This document shows positions 25,337-34,526 of a stretch of DNA of 64,000 bases, one piece after another. The stretch is from Hyphomicrobiales bacterium. Lineage in GTDB: Bacteria > Pseudomonadota > Alphaproteobacteria > Rhizobiales > JACESI01. The first letter of the stretch is position 1. The number at the start of each line of letters is the position of its first letter. Below the pieces are notes generated by a model. It was not told the DNA's origin. It saw nothing but the letters and a program-made list of their open reading frames with translations, and made no database searches. Position numbers and translations under genes: made by a program. The stretch spans positions 353,307 to 417,306 of the forward strand of contig JACESI010000002.1 of NCBI GenBank assembly GCA_013911885.1, in the 5' to 3' direction.

Positions 25337-25704
25337 TTCTAACTCCCGGTTTCACCCTTACAGCCGCCGCTGACAGAAGGGCGATCACAATTTCCAGTAA
25401 TGCTTATGCCTTGAAAGTGGCACAGCATCCTTTGCCTTATCTCTTTGGTGACTGTGGTCGGGATCATTCAATGCCCCACCTGAGCCCAAGTTTGAAGCCG
25501 GCGATTCGTATTTATTCAAAAATGCACTGTCACTCCAGCCAAGCCAGGATCAAATCCGATCAATTCTCGGAAAATGGTTTATTTTGGAAATAAACGTAAC
25601 GCTTTCGCAACTATTAGAAAAAGTTGCGCCTCATTACACCCGGTTGTCCCCGGGTGCGAATGGGCAGAAAGCCGCTTTTGATCGAGGATTACGCGAAAAC
25701 CCGA
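25337..25704 (-). other. ispH-hpnM spacer with a hairpin
   Basis: 368 nt without a gene. A perfect 7-bp hairpin (25637-25656; CACCCGG, 6-nt loop, CCGGGTG) lies 49 nt past the hpnM stop and may end the hpnN-hpnM transcript, though no U-tract follows. A weaker 6-bp repeat (GCAACT/AGTTGC) lies at about 25607-25627. The rest is presumably the ispH upstream region; I see no clear promoter. Confidence 0.4.
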
Positions 25705-26331
25705 TTACGAGCTGATGAAGGTTCTCAGGAAATCATTGAGGCCTGAGGGGCCGGATTGCTTGATTTTCGACTGAAACTCCGAGCGGCGCAAGACAACAGC
25801 AGAAATACCGCCAGTCGTATAGTCAATGACACGCGGCTTGCCGCCGATGATGCGCAGGCGCCAGTCAACGGTAAAGGTGCGACCGCTGCCGGGAATGCGG
25901 GACGTGACCAGAATATCACCGCGCACGTTGCGGGTTTCTGTCACTTCGCCCAAAACACCGTTGCTACCACCGAACTGTTTGAAATATTGCTTGGCGATAT
26001 AGGACGGAAAAAGGCGCTTGAATTCTGCAAGCTCAGAGGCAGAAAACTTCTTCGCCTCCTTGCCCAATATCGCGTTGACCCAGGTGCCGATGGCAAAATG
26101 GCGCACAACAACGTTGCTCAATGCACCGAGATCGCCCCCCGCTTTGTTGGCCTCTGATAAAAGCGACTGGACCTGTTTTTGTGAAGCAACATCTTCCGCA
26201 CCCTGCGCATGCGCCTTGACCAGCGGCAGGAAGATATAAAAAACCGTCAGCACCGCAGCGAAAAATAGCGTAGCAAAGGTCTTTCGATTGGTCTTTTCGA
26301 CACCAACCGCGAGTGCTTTTAAAGAGGGCAT
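25705..26331 (-). CDS. hpnM: HpnM, MlaC/Ttg2D-type lipid-binding protein
   Basis: Periplasmic phospholipid- or hopanoid-shuttle protein of the MlaC family; 208 aa. An N-terminal signal anchor (TFATLFFAAVLTVFYIFLP) ends with AHAQ. The MlaC-like body has VVRHFAIGTWVNAILG and FKRLFPSYIAKQYFKQFGG, and a TVDWRLRIIGGKPRVIDY strand pair. I choose the ATG with AAGGAGATAGC upstream. It is 122 nt downstream of hpnN, the usual pairing. Confidence 0.88.
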   Translation of the reverse strand: MPSLKALAVGVEKTNRKTFATLFFAAVLTVFYIFLPLVKAHAQGAEDVASQKQVQSLLSEANKAGGDLGALSNVVVRHFAIGTWVNAILGKEAKKFSASELAEFKRLFPSYIAKQYFKQFGGSNGVLGEVTETRNVRGDILVTSRIPGSGRTFTVDWRLRIIGGKPRVIDYTTGGISAVVLRRSEFQSKIKQSGPSGLNDFLRTFISS

Positions 26332-26453
26332 GCTATCTCCTTGTTGATCGATCAGCTGGTACGATCCAACCAATCTGTGGCCAGTGTCATTGTTTTGCAA
26401 AAGTGATTATTTCAGAACAGAATTTCAAGGGTGCACCGAGGCGCTGAGGGGTT

Positions 26454-29126
26454 TTAATGCTGCCTGGCCAATTTGTCCACCATATCCATGAGGATTGAGG
26501 TCAACACAATGGAGCACAATAGTGTGACCGTAACCGCAATGGCGAGCATGATGCCCATGCTGGCTGTTCCCTGGTGCTCGGAAACGCCAAGCGTGGCGAA
26601 GGCCGCAATCGTCGTCAGCCCGCTGAACAGCACCGCCCGCGGGGTACTTGTCTCGAAAAGAGCCGTTGAACTGGCGACGCCGGCACGGCGCATTGCAACA
26701 TGAATGCCACTGTCGACGCCAAGGCCGATCAGGAGCGGCAGCACGATGATATTGGCGTAGTTAAACGCAATATCGAAGGCGACGCTCGCTGCTATTGTCA
26801 AAAGACCAGCGAGCACGAGCGGCAACAAAATGGCGAGCACGGTGTACAGACTGCGCAGGAGAAGATATGTGATGAGCACAATGGCGACGCCCGCAATGCC
26901 GACCGCGGTGACCATGGCCCGCGACACGACCGCGCCCGCCTTCGAAATCTGCAAAGGCGTTCCGACGACTGCCGGATCGAAGGCTTCCACGCTGTCGACG
27001 AAACGCTGCAAGGCGGCGGGATCGCGCATATCTTCGCGCGGGACGACATCAACGCGCCAATCACCATTCATGCCCCGGAACCTCTCCTTGAAGAATGGGG
27101 GCAGCGTGTCAAGCGTGACCGTTGCTGCTTCAACCTGCATGCCGATGGTGTCGATGAGGTCGGGGAAGAAGCGGAAAACATCCTTCTCGACCGCCAGACG
27201 CGCCGCGTCCGGCGCCTTGGCGAGCGCATCGAGAACGGCAGCGAGTTTGACTGCCTGCGGACGGCCCGTCTCAGCGGCAAGGCGGTCGCGCAGGGCTTCC
27301 AGCGGGGACTTTCCCTCTGGCAGGGTGGCATGATCGAGACCTTCGCCGTTGACGATCGTATCCATGCTCGCGGCGGACTGGTCGATGAGGTCGAGTTTAT
27401 CCTGCTGCTCTTTCGGCACGAGATCCATGAGCGTGCGCGCGCTTTCGACCGTTTCAAGTTTGGCGACGGCATTGGCCGCTTCCTCCGCGGCTTCCGCGCT
27501 GTCCCGCAACAGGCTGAGGCGATAGGGCACCGTGTCCGCCCTCTCCTGAAGCAGCGCGAGCGTGCGCATCGATGGGCTTTCTGGATCACGCAGCGCAATC
27601 GGATCGGCATCGAAGCGGACATCGCCCGCATAAAACGTGCCGACAATGCCCGCAAGAATAAGGACAAGCGCAAGCGGGCGTTGCGTCAGAATGAAAAAAC
27701 GGGCAGTGCGCGAGGGCAGTGCTGTGACCTTTACGGGCGTGACCTTTACGGGATTGTATTTGACCTTCGGCTGGAACCAGGCGACCTTGGAAATCAACGC
27801 CGGGACAAAGGTCACCGAGACAAGAAACGCTATCACCACGCCCGCCGCACCGAGAATACCAAGCTGCTTCATCCCGGTGAAATCGCTTGGCACGAAAGCG
27901 ACAAAGGCGATGACCGTGGTGAGCGCGCTCAGAATCATCGCGCCGCCGATCGAATGGCCGACGGCAATCGCCGCCGCATCGGCACTCGGATGCGCTTCAT
28001 CGCCCAGATGGGCGAGCGTGTGGATGGTGTAGTCCACCCCGAGGCCGACCAGAATCACGACAAAGGCGACCGATACAAGGTTGAGCGTCCCGAAGACAAG
28101 CGCCGCAAAGCCGGTAGAAAGCACAAGTGCCGTTATTAGCGCCAGGAAACTGAGGACGACCTGGGACCACGAGCGTAGTGCGATTAAAATCAGGATTCCG
28201 ACCAGAACAAAAGACAGCGCGAAGGAAAGGCCGATGCCTTTCGAGACGCTCTGCAATTCCTCAAAACGCATGGCCGGATCACCGGTCACGCCGACTCTGA
28301 CCAGAGTTTTGATATCCTGCGGCAAGCCATCAACGGCAGAACGGATTGCGGCAAGCCCGTCTTTTGCCGGCTGCAGGGCGGCAAAATTGAGAACCGGCGT
28401 TGCATAGATCAACCGCTGAACCTGTTCATTGCCTCCGGTGGGGTTGATAGTGGGTGCCACTTCACCGGCTGGCGTATCATCACTCACGGATACATTGACG
28501 GCGTTCTTGTCGGTCGCCTTCGCCCAGGACAGCGGCATCGCCTTTCCAGAAAGCCGCGCCGCGATCGTCATGGTCAGATCGCTATAAAACTGATCGAGAA
28601 AGCCACGGTCAAAATCAGCCCTGCTTGCCAGTTCCTCCGCCGTGTAGAGCGAGCGAAAGAATGTCGCAAGGGTCGGGTCGGCGCGCAGGCTCGCAAGCAG
28701 CGAGGCCGATTTATTCAATTCGGCAAGATTCGCATCAAGCTCATCAACACTTTGATAAAGAAGGCCGTTTTTAAGAAAAAACGGATCGACCGACGGCCCG
28801 AAAACATTGGTGAGATGCTTGCTTGCCGAAAGATTTGTGACAAGCAAGCGGGTGGCCGCATCCGCCGCATCCGGCGTGTCGGCGCGCACCACGATCACGA
28901 CCGCGTTCTTTATTCCAGGATAATCGGCATTGAATGCCAGCATCTTCTGCTGAAAATCAAGGTTCGGGGAAAGCATCTGGCTTGAATCGGTGTTGACACC
29001 AAGCAGCGAGGCAGCGGCAAAGGCACTGACGACCAGGGCCGCGGCATAGCCGGTAATCCAGAGCCATGCATGACGCACAACAGATCCGATCAAGCGGGCG
29101 ACGGAGTTGTTCAGGAATTCGGTCAT
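26454..29126 (-). CDS. hpnN: Hopanoid transporter HpnN (RND/MMPL family)
   Basis: Inner-membrane RND-type exporter proposed to move hopanoids to the outer membrane; 890 aa. Two repeats, each with one helix, a large periplasmic domain and five helices, are visible (about residues 15-480 and 485-890). Typical MMPL turns are VILVGLGVDYTIHTLAHLG and PLLIGLGVDSGIHVAMRR. HpnM lies downstream and mlaA is divergent, which gives a lipid-trafficking neighbourhood. Confidence 0.92.
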   Translation of the reverse strand: MTEFLNNSVARLIGSVVRHAWLWITGYAAALVVSAFAAASLLGVNTDSSQMLSPNLDFQQKMLAFNADYPGIKNAVVIVVRADTPDAADAATRLLVTNLSASKHLTNVFGPSVDPFFLKNGLLYQSVDELDANLAELNKSASLLASLRADPTLATFFRSLYTAEELASRADFDRGFLDQFYSDLTMTIAARLSGKAMPLSWAKATDKNAVNVSVSDDTPAGEVAPTINPTGGNEQVQRLIYATPVLNFAALQPAKDGLAAIRSAVDGLPQDIKTLVRVGVTGDPAMRFEELQSVSKGIGLSFALSFVLVGILILIALRSWSQVVLSFLALITALVLSTGFAALVFGTLNLVSVAFVVILVGLGVDYTIHTLAHLGDEAHPSADAAAIAVGHSIGGAMILSALTTVIAFVAFVPSDFTGMKQLGILGAAGVVIAFLVSVTFVPALISKVAWFQPKVKYNPVKVTPVKVTALPSRTARFFILTQRPLALVLILAGIVGTFYAGDVRFDADPIALRDPESPSMRTLALLQERADTVPYRLSLLRDSAEAAEEAANAVAKLETVESARTLMDLVPKEQQDKLDLIDQSAASMDTIVNGEGLDHATLPEGKSPLEALRDRLAAETGRPQAVKLAAVLDALAKAPDAARLAVEKDVFRFFPDLIDTIGMQVEAATVTLDTLPPFFKERFRGMNGDWRVDVVPREDMRDPAALQRFVDSVEAFDPAVVGTPLQISKAGAVVSRAMVTAVGIAGVAIVLITYLLLRSLYTVLAILLPLVLAGLLTIAASVAFDIAFNYANIIVLPLLIGLGVDSGIHVAMRRAGVASSTALFETSTPRAVLFSGLTTIAAFATLGVSEHQGTASMGIMLAIAVTVTLLCSIVLTSILMDMVDKLARQH

Positions 29127-29280
29127 TGGAGAATGCGGGTCACTTAGCCATGGTTCTTAAAAAATCGGCCTGGGCATTCTCTTTATCATTGTTGCCCGAA
29201 AAGCACAGCTATTTCAAACTTGTTACCACACTTCGTTTGGAAATTTGCAAAATATTGATAGAAGTTAACCAAGATTAGAG

Positions 29281-29300
29281 TCGACACAAATCGACACAAA
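29281..29300 (+). repeat. Tandem 10-bp direct repeat upstream of mlaA
   Basis: Two exact, adjacent copies of TCGACACAAA lie 27 nt before the mlaA start, in the 200-nt hpnN-mlaA divergent spacer. It may be a binding-site pair or chance. Confidence 0.4.
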
Positions 29301-29326
29301 ATTCGAACCGTCAGACTGGGAACATC

Positions 29327-30268
29327 ATGATTTTTTCTTCACACCTTCGCCCGCTCGCTCAAGCGCGATTCGTTCTGATAGGTGCAGCGGCTCTCTTGAT
29401 GGCGGGGTGCTCCGCAACGTTGAAACCCAACAACAGCGCCCTTTTGGTGAACCAAGCAAAGCCGCAAACGGTCGCCGTTGCTCCAATTGAAAATCCGCGT
29501 GGGCCGACAGTTGCAAGTTATGCACAATCCGGTATTGCGCCGACGAAAGCTGCCACTGGGCCGACGGACGAACCGCTGTTGGCTGACACTGAGGTAGAGG
29601 TTTTCGATCCCAGCGAAAAGCTGAACCGCCGATTCAACACCTTCAATACAGGTTTCGACAAAGTGCTGGTTCGTCCGATTTCAAAAGTCTATGGCGTCGT
29701 GGTTCCCCCGCCTGTCCGCGCCGTGATCAAGAATGGTCTGCGCCATCTCGAAACCCCCGGCGACTTCATCAACTATTTGCTTCAGCGCAATTCCGAACAG
29801 GCAGGTCAGACGCTGACGCGCTTCATCGTCAATTCAACGCTGGGTCTCGGCGGCACCATCGATGTGGCTCAATATCTCGACGCACCCTACAACCCGACCG
29901 ATTTCGGCCTCACCCTCTCTACATGGGGCGTCAAAGAAGGCCGCTATATTGTCCTTCCTATTCTGGGGCCCAGCACGAAGCGCGACAGTTTCGGGCGTAT
30001 CGTCGATACAGCGCTTCAGCCGCAGACCTATCTCGGTCTCATCTTCGATTTCGGCTTTGGAGGATTGATTTCCCGCTCCGTGGAAATTGTCGACAAGCGC
30101 CACCGCAATGGCGATCTTCTGGACAATGTCATCTTTGCCTCGCCTGATCCTTATGTCACACTGCGTTCAACCTATATCCAGCGCCGCCGTGCCCGGGCTT
30201 CAGACAATATCATTGGCGCGGAAGGCATGAGTGATGTCCTGCCGGCCATCGCGACGGCTGGTCAGTAG
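29327..30268 (+). CDS. mlaA: MlaA/VacJ outer-membrane lipid asymmetry lipoprotein
   Basis: Outer-membrane lipoprotein that extracts phospholipids in the Mla pathway; 313 aa. The signal peptide ends in a lipobox (LLMAGC). The MlaA core starts with FDPSEKLNRRFNTFN and contains ETPGDFINYLLQR and YNPTDFGLTLSTWGV. It is longer than E. coli MlaA because of a linker at residues 30-95. With HpnM (MlaC-like) and HpnN close by, a joint role in hopanoid/phospholipid balance is likely. It ends at a strong terminator. Confidence 0.93.
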   Translation: MIFSSHLRPLAQARFVLIGAAALLMAGCSATLKPNNSALLVNQAKPQTVAVAPIENPRGPTVASYAQSGIAPTKAATGPTDEPLLADTEVEVFDPSEKLNRRFNTFNTGFDKVLVRPISKVYGVVVPPPVRAVIKNGLRHLETPGDFINYLLQRNSEQAGQTLTRFIVNSTLGLGGTIDVAQYLDAPYNPTDFGLTLSTWGVKEGRYIVLPILGPSTKRDSFGRIVDTALQPQTYLGLIFDFGFGGLISRSVEIVDKRHRNGDLLDNVIFASPDPYVTLRSTYIQRRRARASDNIIGAEGMSDVLPAIATAGQ

Positions 30269-30281
30269 GCCACGATAACAA

Positions 30282-30313
30282 GCGGGCAGCCAGAAAGCTG
30301 CCCGCATTTTTCT
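30282..30313 (+). terminator. Intrinsic terminator after mlaA
   Basis: A perfect 9-bp stem (GCGGGCAGC / GCTGCCCGC) with a 6-nt loop is followed by ATTTTTCT, 14 nt past the mlaA stop. A second small hairpin (30350-30365, ACCGGG/CCCGGT) precedes the tRNA. Confidence 0.85.
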
Positions 30314-30381
30314 CAGACCTCGGTTTCCCCGCGCCTTTGTTCTTGAATTACCGGGAAAACCCGGTTAACGGTGATCCGGAG

Positions 30382-30457
30382 GCCCCTATAGCTCAGCTGG
30401 TAGAGCAACTGATTTGTAATCAGTAGGTCGTTCGTTCGAATCGGACTGGGGGCACCA
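30382..30457 (+). tRNA. tRNA-Thr (anticodon TGT)
   Basis: A complete 76-nt cloverleaf including encoded CCA. The acceptor GCCCCTA pairs with TGGGGGC (one G-U). The D arm contains AGCTCAGCTGGTAGAGC, the anticodon stem ACTGA/TCAGT holds the loop TTTGTAA, and the T arm is GTTCG-TTCGAAT-CGGAC. Anticodon TGT is at 30415-30417. Confidence 0.97.
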
Positions 30458-30498
30458 AATATCTAATAAAATCAATGGTTTAAATTGTCATATAATTA

Positions 30499-30526
30499 CC
30501 GTGTGACTTTTTGTGACGTCACACGG
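30499..30526. terminator. Inverted repeat between tRNA-Thr and the convergent ThDP enzyme gene
   Basis: A perfect 9-bp inverted repeat (CCGTGTGAC / GTCACACGG) with a T-rich 10-nt loop lies between two convergent genes. It probably acts as a bidirectional terminator, though flanking T-tracts are weak. Confidence 0.5.
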
Positions 30527-30546
30527 TTTCCTGGCTCCATCCCGGC

Positions 30547-32217
30547 TTAAAGACGGGATCGGGTGGTGAGGGCGTGCGCTGAAACTTTAAGGTCGATGAT
30601 TGCCGGCGTTCCGGCAGCTCTCGCAGCCGATAGGGCTTGCGGAAAGTCGGCGTCCTGCTCGACGGTCGCGCCGAATGCGCCATAGGCGCGGGCGAGTGCG
30701 GCAAAATCCGGGTTGCGCATGGTGGTTGCCGATATCCGCCCGGGATATTCACGCTCCTGATGCATGCGGATCGTGCCATACATGCCGTTGTTTGAAATCA
30801 GCACGATAACATTCGCGCCAAACTGGCAGGCGGTGCCGAATTCCTGCGACACCATCTGGAAACAGCCATCCCCGGCAAGACAGATGACATCGCGCTCGGG
30901 ATAACGCAGCTTGGCTGCTATCGCCGCTGGCAGGCCATAGCCCATTGAGCCGCTGGTTGGCGCAAGCTGCGTGCGCCAGGTGCGATAGCGATAGTAGCGG
31001 TGCAGCCAGCCGGTATAATTGCCTGCGCCGTTCGACAGGATCGCATCATCTGGCAGGACAGCATTCAAGTGGGCGATGACGCGCTCCATTTTCAGGGCGC
31101 CGGGGCTTTCCTGCGGTTCCTGCCAGCGCTCATAGGATTGGCGCGCCGCGGCGGTGGCTGCCGCATGGCGGGAATTTGCGACAGCAGCCCGCGCTGCCAA
31201 TTGCGCGATGACGGCAGCAGGCCTGCCCGCGACCGCGATTTCCGGGCGATAGACGCGTCCGAGTTCGCCGGGATCAGGATAGACATGGATCAGCGCCTGA
31301 TGCGGCACCGGCGGGACGACGAGGGAATAGCCGCCGGTCGTCATCTCGCCGAGACGTGCGCCGAGGCAGAGAATCACATCCGCATTGCGCACCCGATCCG
31401 CGAGCGCCGGGTTGATGCCGATCCCGACATCGCCGACATAATTCGGATGGCGGTTGTCGATATAATCCTGACAGCGGAATGATGCGCCGACAGAAAGTCC
31501 GGTCTTTTCGGCAAATATGGCAAGACCTGCCGCCGCCGCCGCCGACCAGCCGCCGCCGCCAACCAGAACGAAAGGTCGCTCGGCACGGGCAAGCCTTGCC
31601 ATAATCCGGTCGAGATCCGCTTCCGAAACCGCGCCTGACGGCAGCACTGCCTCCGGCACGACCGGCACCATGGAGGATGAAGACAACATGTCCTCCGGCA
31701 GCGCGAGCACGACCGGACCGGGTCTTCCGCTGACGGCAAGATGGAAGGCGTGGCTTACATATTCGGGCAGTCGGTCGATCCGGTCGACCTCCGCCACCCA
31801 TTTGGCAAGCGGCGCATACATCGCGCGATAATCCACCTCCTGAAACGCCTCGCGGTCGCGCTGGTCGCTTGCAACCTGCCCGACGAAGAGAATCATCGGC
31901 GTTGAGTCCTGAAACGCGATATGAATACCAGCGGCGGCATTCGTGGCGCCGGGGCCGCGGGTCACGAAGGCAATGCCCGGTCTGCCGGTGAGTTTGCCGT
32001 CGGCTTCTGCCATCATCGCCGCACCGCCCTCCTGGCGCGCGACAATCGTTTCGATGCCTGAATCATAAAGGCCATCGAGCGCTGCAAGATAACTCTCTCC
32101 CGGAATGCAGAAAACCCGCTCAACACCCTGCGCCTTCAGCGCTTCAACCAGAATGCGCCCGCCGTGGCGGACCTCAGCGGTCGCGGTCGTGTCTCGCGCA
32201 GACGCAGCTTTCATCAT
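30547..32217 (-). CDS. ThDP-dependent acetolactate synthase-like enzyme
   Basis: A 556-aa three-domain ThDP enzyme. The N-terminal PYR domain has the activating glutamate in IVARQEGGAAMMAEA. A central Rossmann-like domain follows. The C-terminal PP domain has the ThDP motif GDG...NN (LAGDGCFQMV to ISNNGMYG). It resembles the large subunit of acetolactate synthase and related carboligases; no small regulatory subunit (ilvH) is adjacent, so a catabolic or non-biosynthetic role is plausible. Substrate not assignable. Confidence 0.85.
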   Translation of the reverse strand: MMKAASARDTTATAEVRHGGRILVEALKAQGVERVFCIPGESYLAALDGLYDSGIETIVARQEGGAAMMAEADGKLTGRPGIAFVTRGPGATNAAAGIHIAFQDSTPMILFVGQVASDQRDREAFQEVDYRAMYAPLAKWVAEVDRIDRLPEYVSHAFHLAVSGRPGPVVLALPEDMLSSSSMVPVVPEAVLPSGAVSEADLDRIMARLARAERPFVLVGGGGWSAAAAAGLAIFAEKTGLSVGASFRCQDYIDNRHPNYVGDVGIGINPALADRVRNADVILCLGARLGEMTTGGYSLVVPPVPHQALIHVYPDPGELGRVYRPEIAVAGRPAAVIAQLAARAAVANSRHAAATAAARQSYERWQEPQESPGALKMERVIAHLNAVLPDDAILSNGAGNYTGWLHRYYRYRTWRTQLAPTSGSMGYGLPAAIAAKLRYPERDVICLAGDGCFQMVSQEFGTACQFGANVIVLISNNGMYGTIRMHQEREYPGRISATTMRNPDFAALARAYGAFGATVEQDADFPQALSAARAAGTPAIIDLKVSAHALTTRSRL

Positions 32218-32491
32218 GCCTGTTCAACTTTCTGATAATGCCTCGAGAGTGTGATCTCGCATAAACGCGGGCTCCAGGGATTTTATAGCATGGCATGGTT
32301 CGAAGTCACGCGCTTCAACCGGGTGGCTCGTCGCCTGATTTGGGAGACCGATCTTCCGGGCCGTACCCGACGCCATTTCGTTATCGCACTTTCGGAAACC
32401 TGGCGCGCATCCCATCCATGACTATTCGGTTTTGCGTCGTTTGTGCTATATTTCGCGTTGTTGACTGCAAAGGCTGGCGAGGAGGCTCGAC
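32218..32491. other. Divergent spacer between ThDP enzyme and SoxYZ-like genes
   Basis: 274 nt with no gene. An A/T-rich CTATATTTCG lies about 43 nt before the plus-strand start and could be a -10, but I find no good -35. The plus-strand start has a strong GAGGAGG. Confidence 0.35.
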
Positions 32492-33322
32492 ATGGCACAG
32501 GAAATTAATCCTTCCGGCACGATGAATGTCGCGCGGCGGGCGCTTCTTCGCGGGACCGCGCTCACGGCCCTCGCGCTGCTTTTGGGCCCGGTCCCTGCCC
32601 TTGCCGGGATCGATCCGAGCGATGCGACCTGGGAGGCGATCAAATCGGATCACTTCACCAATCTCAACTTTGAGGACGGCAGCGGCAAGATCAGCTTTGA
32701 GGCCCCGGCGCGTGCGGAGGATGCGGCGACCGTGCCGATGGATATTCGCGTTGCCGATACGCTCGATATCGCCCGCCTTTCGCTGATCATTGACGAAAAC
32801 CCGGTGCCGCTTGCCGCGATCTTCACCTTTGGGCCGGCATCCGGCGGCGCATCGCTGCAAACGCGGGTGCGCGTCAACGCCTATTCTTACGTGCGCGTTA
32901 TCGCAGAGGCGCGGGACGGCACGCAGTATATGGTCAAACGCTTCATCAAGGCGACGGGTGGTTGCGCCGCACCTGCGGGCAAGGATCCGGTCGCTGCCGA
33001 AGCTGGAAAGGGCGAAATGCGGTTTCGTCGCTTTGACGCGGCAAGTCCGAGAGAAGCACAGATGATGATCCGCCATCCAAACCATACCGGTTTCCAGATG
33101 GATCAGGTGACACTTCTGTTCGTGCCGCCGAATTTCGTCGAGACCATCACGATTGCTCAGGGCGATGATCTGATCCTGCGCGTGGATGGCGGCATTTCAA
33201 TCAGCGAAGACCCGAATATCCGTTTCTTCTACAAGGAAGACAGGAGCAAGACGATCACCGTCTCGGCTGTCGACACGCAAGGCCGACAATACCAGAAATC
33301 GTGGTCGCCGACAGATGCATGA
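32492..33322 (+). CDS. Quinoprotein-associated SoxYZ-like carrier protein
   Basis: A 276-aa exported protein that joins a SoxY-like domain (about residues 45-165) to a SoxZ-like domain (about 175-276). The family is recurrent beside PQQ dehydrogenases (TIGR04557 type). The N-terminus has a twin-arginine-like VARRALLRG and a hydrophobic stretch to PALAG. The carrier-type cysteine is C158 in KATGGCAAP. In Sox systems such a cysteine carries a sulfur substrate; here the cargo is unknown. Strong GAGGAGG upstream. It lies apart from the other island genes, facing them. Confidence 0.82.
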   Translation: MAQEINPSGTMNVARRALLRGTALTALALLLGPVPALAGIDPSDATWEAIKSDHFTNLNFEDGSGKISFEAPARAEDAATVPMDIRVADTLDIARLSLIIDENPVPLAAIFTFGPASGGASLQTRVRVNAYSYVRVIAEARDGTQYMVKRFIKATGGCAAPAGKDPVAAEAGKGEMRFRRFDAASPREAQMMIRHPNHTGFQMDQVTLLFVPPNFVETITIAQGDDLILRVDGGISISEDPNIRFFYKEDRSKTITVSAVDTQGRQYQKSWSPTDA

Positions 33323-33354
33323 ATGGTACTGGATGAAGGCCGGAAAGGGAGCGA

Positions 33355-33750
33355 TCAGAAACAGCGGAACTCTGCTTCCGCCTGTGCCCGGCGCAGCACC
33401 GCAACAATATCGGTGAGAGCCGCCGAGTGGTTGAAAACAGTCGTCTTTTCACCGCCCACCAGGCCGACACTGATCACCGTTTCGGCTTCGACATATTGGT
33501 CGTAGGTCAGAATCGTCGCAATCACATCAATCGAGCAGGAACATTGCTCAAGCTTCTGGCGGGTCTGACCGTTGGCCGCCATGCAGCCAAAGACATAATC
33601 CGCCCGTGCAACGGTCGGATAATCGTTGAGGCTCGCATCGATATTCTGTGATCGATGGATCGTGACCGTCTGTGCGCAGAGCTCACCGATCGTAACGACC
33701 AGAGCGAGTGTCACCGCGCCTGAAAGTTTCAACGTTCTTAAGTCCATCAT
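33355..33750 (-). CDS. Exported small cysteine-rich protein of unknown function
   Basis: 131 aa with a signal peptide (about residues 8-26). The mature part has four cysteines (about 56, 70, 72, 130), compatible with two disulfides; the core is CMAANGQTRQKLEQCSCSID. I do not recognise the family. It overlaps the stop of the upstream gene by 4 nt and has GGAGGAAGGA before the start, so it is the last gene of the minus-strand run that begins near pqqE. Confidence 0.65.
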   Translation of the reverse strand: MMDLRTLKLSGAVTLALVVTIGELCAQTVTIHRSQNIDASLNDYPTVARADYVFGCMAANGQTRQKLEQCSCSIDVIATILTYDQYVEAETVISVGLVGGEKTTVFNHSAALTDIVAVLRRAQAEAEFRCF

Positions 33751-34469
33751 TCCTTCCTCCCGGTCGCCTGATATTGCAGTTCATTCGTCACCAGCGCTGC
33801 TTTTTCAGCGCTCTCGCCAGGTACAATCGAGCGCATGGCAAAAATCCCGCCAGGCACGGCGTCAGACACAACTGTTTCGAAAATCTTGCCGGTGAATCTG
33901 CCAAACTGACCGGTCTGTTCTTCATCGACAAATGGACGGATGGTGATTTTTCGTCCCTCGACGCTTTGGCCATCGACGATCAGCGACACTTTCTCAACCT
34001 CGGCGACCTCGCGGAAAGCGCGGCGGATCGTGTTACGGAAGAGGACAGGCGCGCCGCCGACGCGGCTTCGCATCTGTTGCAGGTCGCGTTCCAGAAACAT
34101 CATCACCACAGGGTTGCCGCTCGTGTTCTCAAACGGACCGAGCGCATAGCGATGCGCCTTCGCGTTGAGTTCGATTGCAACGGAATTGAACCCGCCGGGC
34201 AAGGCTGGATCATTCACGGCAACGGTGACCGCTTCCTCGAAATTCGCACCGAATTCCTCAGGTGCTGCGGTTTTGTGACTATAGCTGTAGCTGATCGCGG
34301 TCTGGTGCGGCACTTGCCGCAGATAGGGAGCGGCGAAGATAAGATCGGTCGCGGTCTTCTCTTCTGCGAAAGCAGCGTTATCCGCTAGAAACACCAGGAT
34401 CATCGCGAAAAGGGCGGCAAAAGCTTGACCCCGCGCGCAAACGCCACAATTCACCGGGATAAAGATCAT
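33747..34469 (-). CDS. Exported protein of unknown function in PQQ island
   Basis: 240 aa with a signal peptide ending about AAFAEE. The mature part looks beta-rich (ISYSYSHKTAAPEEF; AIELNAKAHRYALGPFEN; FLERDLQQMRSRVGG). I choose the ATG preceded by GGAGGAGAACAA. It is coupled to the cysteine-rich gene after it. I do not recognise it; the location suggests a periplasmic accessory to the XoxF system. Confidence 0.65.
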   Translation of the reverse strand: MIFIPVNCGVCARGQAFAALFAMILVFLADNAAFAEEKTATDLIFAAPYLRQVPHQTAISYSYSHKTAAPEEFGANFEEAVTVAVNDPALPGGFNSVAIELNAKAHRYALGPFENTSGNPVVMMFLERDLQQMRSRVGGAPVLFRNTIRRAFREVAEVEKVSLIVDGQSVEGRKITIRPFVDEEQTGQFGRFTGKIFETVVSDAVPGGIFAMRSIVPGESAEKAALVTNELQYQATGRKE

Positions 34470-34526
34470 TTGTTCTCCTCCAGAAAGCCCCGCCATCCAT
34501 CGTTTTGATGGGAATGGGAGAATTGC

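Noticed and set aside
26700..28139. Plus-strand open frame of 479 codons opposite hpnN
   Set aside because: Very rich in Arg, His, Asp and Glu, as expected of an antisense shadow of a GC-rich membrane protein gene; no domain or start signal.
30382..30526. tRNA-Thr as an integration site for a genomic island
   Set aside because: I see no integrase, no repeated tRNA 3' end and no composition shift next to it.
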